Positions 54,501 through 58,692 of a stretch of 58,692 bases of DNA are shown piece after piece. A program made the translations under genes and the position numbers. Under the pieces are notes generated by a model, which did not search any database, was not told the DNA's origin, and saw only the letters and a program-made list of their open reading frames with translations. This stretch comes from Myxococcales bacterium (lineage in GTDB: Bacteria; Myxococcota_A; Polyangia; Polyangiales; Houyiibacteriaceae), in the NCBI GenBank assembly GCA_019637115.1, contig JAHBWH010000030.1, positions 1 through 58,692 of the forward strand, in the 5' to 3' direction. Position 1 is the first letter of the stretch. Each line of letters opens with the position of its first letter.

Positions 54501-56776
54501 TCGCGACGCAAGGTCGCGAAGACCTCGGGATCGAAATCGAGCCGACCGCCGCGCTCGGCGAGCACGCCGCGGCGTTGCGCGGCGTCGTGTCCGCGCTGCT
54601 CGACGATGCGCTCGAGCTGGATCGCGATCTGACCGACCTGGCGCCGCAACACCTCGTCGCGCTGCGCGACGGGATCCCGAAGGGTTCCGTCCTGGTGTCC
54701 CCCCTCGTGGCGCGAGCTCCACGGGGGCGTCACGAGCGGCGGCGCGCGGTGCGGCTTCGTGTCGGGGGAGAGGCCCGCGGTGAGCGCCGTACGGACGAGG
54801 AGCGCGGCGTCCTCCGTGTCCGGTCGCGCCGCAGCCTCGCGGATCGCGCCCTGCATCCACGCGAGCGAGAAGGGCTCTTCGCCGCCGTGCATCATCAGAT
54901 CGCGGACGACGACGGCCGCCCACGCCCGCGGCGTCGGGCCGCTCGGGCGGAGCCGCACGGGCGCCGTCTCTTGGACCAAGAAGACGTCGCGCCCCTGAGG
55001 CGTCACGGGCTCGAGCGCGAGCGCGAAGGCGTCGGCCGGCCGCACGAGGACCGCGTCGCTCGTGCCGACGCCGAGCGCGGATCCACCCGGCACGTCCAGC
55101 GCGTGGCGCGCGTCGTGCGGGAGCTCGGGGCGCGCGCGGATCTGCACCACGCCGCTCGCGCCAGCCGGCAACCGCAGCGTCGCGGTCGCGCCCTTGGCGT
55201 GCGTCGACGCGATGACGCGGCCGAAGGCCAGGGCCTCGACCAGCACGTCGCGGCCGCGCACCTCGGGGTGCCGATCGAGCGCGACGACGAGCTCGCCGCC
55301 GGGCTCGACGACGCGCGCGCGGACTCGCGCCCGCACGCGCGCGTCGGGGCTGACCGGGATGCATACGCGCGCGAAGGCCGTGCGCGGTGTCATCACCTCG
55401 ACGTCCACGCGGGTCGCGAAGCGCCCTGGGCACTCCGCCCCGAGCGGCCCCGCGGCGCCGTCGGCCACGCGCAGCGGCACCACCGCGAGGCCGTGGCGAT
55501 CGATGCGCACGCGGGCCTCACCGCGCGGCACCACCGCGCCGCGGACCACGAGCTCGGTCCCGGCTGGCGCGGGTTGCCCGCGCGGATCGGTGACGGCGAA
55601 GATCGCCTCGGACTCCACCTCGGGCACGAGCCCGCCGTTCTCGGCGGTGGCCTCGACGCGCCACTCGACGCGCGAGAGCAGGAACGACGCCGAGACGTGG
55701 AGCACGCCGTGCGCGGGGTGAGCGACGCGCGCGACCACCTGCTCGGTCACGACGTCCCCCGCGAGGTAGGCCGGCGCCTGCATCCGGATGGGCGCGACGC
55801 CGGCGTCGTCGGTGCGCAGCTCGGTCGTCTGACCGCCGAGCGTGAGGTGCACCGTGGCGCCCGCGATGGGCACGCCCGAGGGCGTGCGCACCGAGACGCG
55901 ACCAGTGACCGCGCCGGACGGCGCGACGACCACCTGATCGACGGTCGCCTCCACGAGCAGCCGCTCGACTGTGCGACGCGCGACCGTGAAGCCCGCCGTT
56001 TGCACGACCTGCGCCACGGAGTCGTCGAGCGTGACGCGCACGTGGTAGGTGCCGTCCGCCGCGCTCGCGGGGAGCGCGACGTCGAGCGCCGCGACGCCGC
56101 CGTCGCTCGCGGGGCGGCGCTCGTCGGTGAGGGGGCGTCCCGAGGGGTCGGCGACCACGACCCGCAGCGCGCGCCCGCGCACGGGCGCGCCGTCGCTGAG
56201 CCGATGCAGCCGCGTCCACACGTGCACCGTCTCCCCCGGCTCGTAGCGACGCCGATCCGTGCGGACGTCGACCCCGAAGGGTTGCTGTAGCGAGAGCGAG
56301 TGCTCGAAGGTCCGGGTCTGCCCCTTCCCTCGCACCTCGATCTGCAGCTGCGGCGACGCGAAGCTCCGCTCCGGGACGTCGACCGAGACCGTGAAGCGCC
56401 CGTCCCCGCCCGCGCGCACGCTCGCCTCCGCGACGACCTGCCACTGCTGCTGCTGGCGATCGCGTAGGCGCGCGACCACCTCGGCGCCCGAGAGCGGCGC
56501 GAGCTCGGCGAGCCCCTGCACCTCGTAGGCGGTGCCGGCGAAGGTCAGCGCCTCGCCGTAGCGCGGCATGAGGTGCCCGTGCAGGGAGACCTCGAGGCCC
56601 TGCGCCTCGGCGCTCGCGGCCCCCAGCGCGGCGAGCGCGGCGAGCGCGGCGACGAGCGCCGCGCCGAGGTCGAAGCGCATGGTGCGCCTGGGACGACGCT
56701 GACCCGTGCGGGGGTCGGAGAGCGCTGGAAGGTGAAGCGGGCGGACGTGGCGATGCGCGAAGCGGCGTTGGCTCAT
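51518..56776 (-). CDS. alpha-2-macroglobulin-like giant exported protein, paralogue B (MG2 domain)
   Basis: 1752 residues. A signal peptide core MRFDLGAALVAALAALAALGAASAEAQ begins at residue 33; the longer ATG at 56776 has GGGGAG at good spacing (56782-56787), the inner ATG at 56680 does not. An MG2-like domain is clear near residue 170 (DVRTDRRRYEPGETVHVWTR). Further beta domains follow, then DPSFSFDAVAARIARKRLVTLL, a pseudopilin-like DPWGRPF with SPGADGRLGTNDDVRDP, an A2M-like strand set (VPVRLADALTTYRVEAIAW) and a helical C-terminal part. No CGEQ thioester is visible. The tail is Pro-rich ([13 protein letters not shown]). It overlaps paralogue A by four bases, so the pair is translationally coupled. 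Confidence 0.85.
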   Translation of the reverse strand: MSQRRFAHRHVRPLHLPALSDPRTGQRRPRRTMRFDLGAALVAALAALAALGAASAEAQGLEVSLHGHLMPRYGEALTFAGTAYEVQGLAELAPLSGAEVVARLRDRQQQQWQVVAEASVRAGGDGRFTVSVDVPERSFASPQLQIEVRGKGQTRTFEHSLSLQQPFGVDVRTDRRRYEPGETVHVWTRLHRLSDGAPVRGRALRVVVADPSGRPLTDERRPASDGGVAALDVALPASAADGTYHVRVTLDDSVAQVVQTAGFTVARRTVERLLVEATVDQVVVAPSGAVTGRVSVRTPSGVPIAGATVHLTLGGQTTELRTDDAGVAPIRMQAPAYLAGDVVTEQVVARVAHPAHGVLHVSASFLLSRVEWRVEATAENGGLVPEVESEAIFAVTDPRGQPAPAGTELVVRGAVVPRGEARVRIDRHGLAVVPLRVADGAAGPLGAECPGRFATRVDVEVMTPRTAFARVCIPVSPDARVRARVRARVVEPGGELVVALDRHPEVRGRDVLVEALAFGRVIASTHAKGATATLRLPAGASGVVQIRARPELPHDARHALDVPGGSALGVGTSDAVLVRPADAFALALEPVTPQGRDVFLVQETAPVRLRPSGPTPRAWAAVVVRDLMMHGGEEPFSLAWMQGAIREAAARPDTEDAALLVRTALTAGLSPDTKPHRAPPLVTPPWSSRHEGGHQDGTLRDPVAQRDEVLRRQVGQIAIQLERIVEQRGHDAAQRRGVLAERGGRLDFDPEVFATLRRERSYTPVNLGGQPVTLAMVRAADPSFSFDAVAARIARKRLVTLLSHLSRLTNVDDPGAARASAGEPPERWLSRLVQLGVISPQALLDPWGRPFVLRPSTSPRIVFSERAPTWELVSPGADGRLGTNDDVRDPFQRVVPEGTPYAVASGEDALMKRLSTLAAGPTTLAAMMRAFASVSLAARDEQRVRTVTASASEGDDADYDGVAFAEEESINGLGLSGTGRGGGGVGQGTIGLGGALARTRASAAPAPPAEPAMAMEMAAADRAEDERQQRGPTTPSVMASLSALVREDFPATLHFVAEVPLDGATTVPVRLADALTTYRVEAIAWTESGWVTTASGELRVDQEATVDAPVPPFATVGDAVRLPLRVQNRSAAALEVRVVIEAEGVDVGLPEAIRVTVPPRDAVERTVSISARSAGSGRLVVSALRASDGQGLDAVRRPLTIYPDARLVRERREVLTEPGRGAAELRFEVPADASERGPAELRIVPATALFGELASYAEGHTVLGWGLALRGEAIPEPELARARALVRAQDPVEERDIYGNPIELGRAVSTLWRDATVDDAVIRRALRAVTHTLGEEPRSPDPGRADLYARVLLSLAPAHRTSARPAVAPIVATLVERLRTGAGSGAVEISDQPVLHARVAAALALTGGGERARELLRRASRAVVRFESEAGEQAFLEEPSSAGQIAARVEPTALVALAYAGVGEAPRGLPFLRALVAIAGEAERWPLEGRAFATAAAATLAGGTVDARVRASFDGQALTLRAPEEGSAIRVATIEGAGRAGRHVIRLEDAGAFALAFVDLRYGRPWDAPPARTIGAQLDVEGPTGPRDARAGLVLVVRSREARVLGRPVVEIDLPAGTELDEPTRDALRGAARGQATVEGRTLRLPLRPIAPGGFVRIPLPLRWSVGGTLRGLGVSLYDEAQPVGDAARATAVLPSRALTIPDEGDEPEARDGSASPPPTPPPPPPPPPLPPIERFGPVASAGVVSTEEARS

Positions 56777-56958
56777 GAGGGCTCCCCGGGCCTTCCGACT
56801 CCCGTCACGCGGGAAAGTTTGGCGCGCGGGGCGAGAAACTCAGCCTCCCCCCGCGGGCGGAGAATACGTCAGACGCACGATCGGCATCGACGATCTTTCA
56901 TCCGTACGCAGAGCGGGTCGCGCGTCTTCCTCACGCTCCTCGTTGCGTCGTGTCAACC

Positions 56959-57006
56959 GCGCGCGGTGTCCCTCCCGCGCGGTGTCCCTCGCGCCCGGTG
57001 TCCCTC
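56959..57006 (+). repeat. 16-bp imperfect tandem repeat, three copies
   Basis: Three copies close to CCGCGCGGTGTCCCTC lie just before the end of the extensin-like gene at 57011. They sit in the 234-base gap that must contain the promoter of the macroglobulin operon. Confidence 0.75.
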
Positions 57007-57010
57007 GCGG

Positions 57011-57781
57011 TCAGCGCGCCCAGCGCCAGTCGATCCCGGGGACGACCTCTACGTGAACGTGGTTGGCGTGGGCGTCGTCGTGGTGCGGGGTGACGACGAC
57101 CTGGAAGAGGTCCGCGTCGATCGCGGCGCAGACGAGCTGGCGCAGCGTCGCCGAGGCCTCGGGCTCGTCGAGGGGAGGATCGCAAGGAGGCGCGCCGCGC
57201 TCGCGCCAGGACCAGTCTTCGAGCACGTCGAGGACGGTGCCGTCGTCACGCTCGAAGAAGCGAGGGTCGACCGCGAGGCCGCGCGCGTGCCCGCTCGGCG
57301 CGCCCGTGGAGCGCACGCGCGCCGCGGGGCGCAGCGCAGAGAGGTGGCGCACCTTCCGCACGCCGACGGCGCGGAGCGCGGGCGCCCAGGCGTGGAGGGC
57401 GAGCACGAGCCGGCAGTCCATCACGCGGTGGACCTCGCGGCGGCCCTCGAAGATCCACTCGACCCCGCCGACGGGGCCCTCGATGACGAGCGCGCCCTCG
57501 ACCGCGTCGTGCGGGGTCTGGGTGACCGGCAAGGAGAGCTCCGCGACCCGGGCGAGACAGGCCGCTTCGTCGAGCGCGACGTGGTCCGAGGGGCCGAGGG
57601 CCGGCAGGCCCGGCGCGCCCATGCCTCGGTCCGGCTCGGGGGCCGCGAGCGTCGCCTCGGTCGACGCTCGCGCGGCTCGCTCGTCGCCTTCGGACGCCGC
57701 GAGCCGCTTGCCAGCGGTCGGCCCGGCAGGGGCGCCGCAGGCGAAGAGCCACGCGAGGGCGATGGGGAGCCGTCGCCTCAT
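57011..57781 (-). CDS. extensin-like/M15-type lipoprotein
   Basis: 256 residues. The signal peptide MRRLPIALAWLFACGAPAG-like N-terminus (residues 1-19) has a lipobox (LFAC). The C-terminal 180 residues match the extensin-like C-terminal domain, a relative of M15 peptidases: MDCRLVLALHAWAPALRAV, SGHARGLAVDPRFF (His/Asp pair) and NHVHVEVVPGIDW (HVHVE). These keep the SxHxxGxAxD and HxH metal-binding pattern, so it may be a zinc D,D/L,D-peptidase acting on peptidoglycan (inference). It lies upstream of the macroglobulin genes on the same strand, with a 234-base gap that favours a separate promoter for them. Confidence 0.85.
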   Translation of the reverse strand: MRRRLPIALAWLFACGAPAGPTAGKRLAASEGDERAARASTEATLAAPEPDRGMGAPGLPALGPSDHVALDEAACLARVAELSLPVTQTPHDAVEGALVIEGPVGGVEWIFEGRREVHRVMDCRLVLALHAWAPALRAVGVRKVRHLSALRPAARVRSTGAPSGHARGLAVDPRFFERDDGTVLDVLEDWSWRERGAPPCDPPLDEPEASATLRQLVCAAIDADLFQVVVTPHHDDAHANHVHVEVVPGIDWRWAR

Positions 57782-57820
57782 GAGCCCAGACTAACAGCAT
57801 CGCCTCGGAACGTCCGGCGC

Positions 57821-57911
57821 CCGGCGTCCGAGTCCGGCGTCCGAGTCCGGCGTCCGAGTCCGGCGTCCGAGTCCGGCGTCCGAGTCCGGCGCCCACGTCC
57901 GGCGTCTGTGC
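57821..57911 (+). repeat. 13-bp tandem repeat, five perfect and two degenerate copies
   Basis: The unit CCGGCGTCCGAGT is repeated perfectly from 57821 to 57885, then degenerates. It lies in the divergent promoter region between the extensin-like gene and the last gene of the window. Confidence 0.92.
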
Positions 57912-57954
57912 GCACGGCTGGGGACGTGAAAGAACGTGTGACGAAGCGCTCGGA

Positions 57955-58692
57955 ATGAGCCACCCTATCTCCCCGGTGGAGCGGTCTGCCGCTCCGCCGC
58001 TCGGGAGCGCGGCGCGGATGAAAGTCAGCGAATTCGAGGTGCTGCTCAAGGAGCTGGAGGTCCGCCTCGAGCACCTGAAGGCCCTCTACGAGCAGTGGTT
58101 CCAAGGGATCGAGCGACTGCCCCCGGTCCGCCGGCGCGAGTCGCTCGAGCGCGCGCTCAAGGAGCTCCGCCGCGACCAGCCGAACAACACGGCGATGCGC
58201 TTCCGCTTCCAGACGGTCTGGCAGCGCTGGATCACGATGACGACGCATTGGGATCGCGTCACGCGGCAGATCGAGGAGGGCACCTACCGCCGCGACGTCC
58301 TGCGCGCGCGACGCCGAAACGCCGACCGGGACCAAGCAGCGGCGGCGGGTCGCGTCTCGATCGAGGTCGACGTCGAGATGGACCTCGACGACTTCGACTT
58401 CGACGCCGAGGTAGGTGCGGCGATCGCGGCGCTCGAGGACAAGACCGAGCCGGAGATCCAGCTCCCCGCGGCTGCGGCGGCGTCGCCCCCGAGCGTCGGC
58501 GGGCTCGCGACCTTCGCGCGCCCGAAGGAGATGACCTTCCGTCGGCCCGTCGCGTCGAGCCCTCCCTCCGCACCCACGCCGCCGAGCGCGCGGGACGCGC
58601 TGAGCGCCGCGCAGGGCGCGCTCCCCGCGCCGGCGGCGGCTCCCCGGCCGCCAGCCACGACAAATGGCGCGGCGGTTGGGATGCCCGCGCCG
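57955..58692 (+). CDS. helical/low-complexity protein, possibly MXAN_5187-like (3' end outside the window)
   Basis: 246 codons are visible and open to the window end. Residues of about 22-130 form a helical domain (MKVSEFEVLLKELEVRLEHL, YEQWFQGIERLPPVRRRESL, MRFRFQTVWQRWITMTTHWD, IEEGTYRRDVLRARRR). An acidic stretch follows (DVEMDLDDFDFDAEVG), then an Ala/Pro/Ser-rich linker. No signal peptide. From memory the helical part resembles the C-terminal domain of the myxobacterial MXAN_5187 family; I cannot confirm this. An in-frame ATG at 58018 starts exactly at the helical domain and is an alternative start. Confidence 0.7.
   Translation, partial: MSHPISPVERSAAPPLGSAARMKVSEFEVLLKELEVRLEHLKALYEQWFQGIERLPPVRRRESLERALKELRRDQPNNTAMRFRFQTVWQRWITMTTHWDRVTRQIEEGTYRRDVLRARRRNADRDQAAAAGRVSIEVDVEMDLDDFDFDAEVGAAIAALEDKTEPEIQLPAAAAASPPSVGGLATFARPKEMTFRRPVASSPPSAPTPPSARDALSAAQGALPAPAAAPRPPATTNGAAVGMPAP

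Noticed and set aside
52148-56290. 1380-codon open frame antisense to paralogue B
   Set aside because: Shadow frame rich in Arg, Asp and His, no recognisable domain.
46431-56776. Thioester-containing protease trap
   Set aside because: No CGEQ motif in either paralogue.

Overview
The window is very GC-rich. It carries secreted lipoproteins with Asp/Ala/Pro linkers, three large receptor or effector architectures, Ser/Thr kinases, a DUF1592/DUF1552 pair, and a topoisomerase I with a Lys/Ala tail. This mix points to a large-genome myxobacterium (Myxococcota, Polyangia, Sandaracinus-like). The taxonomic call is inference from gene content, not from a marker gene. I see 31 protein genes, two of them cut by the window edges. 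I see no rRNA, tRNA, CRISPR array, insertion sequence or prophage.

Layout. 1-5.9 kb: the start of a RhlE-type DEAD-box helicase, a small lipoprotein, a DPP-IV-like S9 peptidase and a TPR protein. 6-13.6 kb: a calcineurin-type phosphoesterase lipoprotein, a secreted Cys-rich protein, a trypsin-like lipoprotein, an RRM/Gly-rich RNA-binding protein, a Nei/Fpg DNA glycosylase and an FG-GAP lipoprotein. 13.6-14.25 kb: an unusual non-coding block of minisatellites bounded by a near-perfect 33-bp inverted repeat. 14.26-21.9 kb: a fusion of an LPG-synthase-type membrane domain with an alkaline-phosphatase-superfamily domain, the co-transcribed DUF1592-DUF1552-DUF1566 genes, and a small zinc-ribbon-like protein. 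22-26.5 kb: topA and a glycosyltransferase.

26.5-35.4 kb is a signalling/nucleotide region. It has a 7TM receptor Ser/Thr kinase, then a nucleotide-transporter-like/HEAT/cNMP protein coupled to a small unknown gene. Diverging from that pair is a cNMP-TGS-P-loop nucleoside-kinase fusion. The intergenic space between the two divergent units is packed with inverted repeats. 35.4-46.4 kb: an orphan beta-propeller-like protein, HtpG, a ParDE toxin-antitoxin pair, a Ser/Thr kinase-AAA-TPR protein and a lower-GC FAD oxidoreductase. 46.4-56.8 kb: two translationally coupled giant alpha-2-macroglobulin-like proteins; the second begins in a 15-bp coding minisatellite. 57-58.7 kb: an extensin-like/M15-type lipoprotein and the start of a myxobacterial helical protein.

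The most notable signals are: the (GGGCAN)n leaders that place a G-rich non-template strand before three genes; the divergent cNMP-domain modules around an inverted-repeat array; the thioester-less macroglobulin pair with a pseudopilin-like segment; and the flippase-phosphotransferase fusion with Thr where a sulfatase would have Cys.
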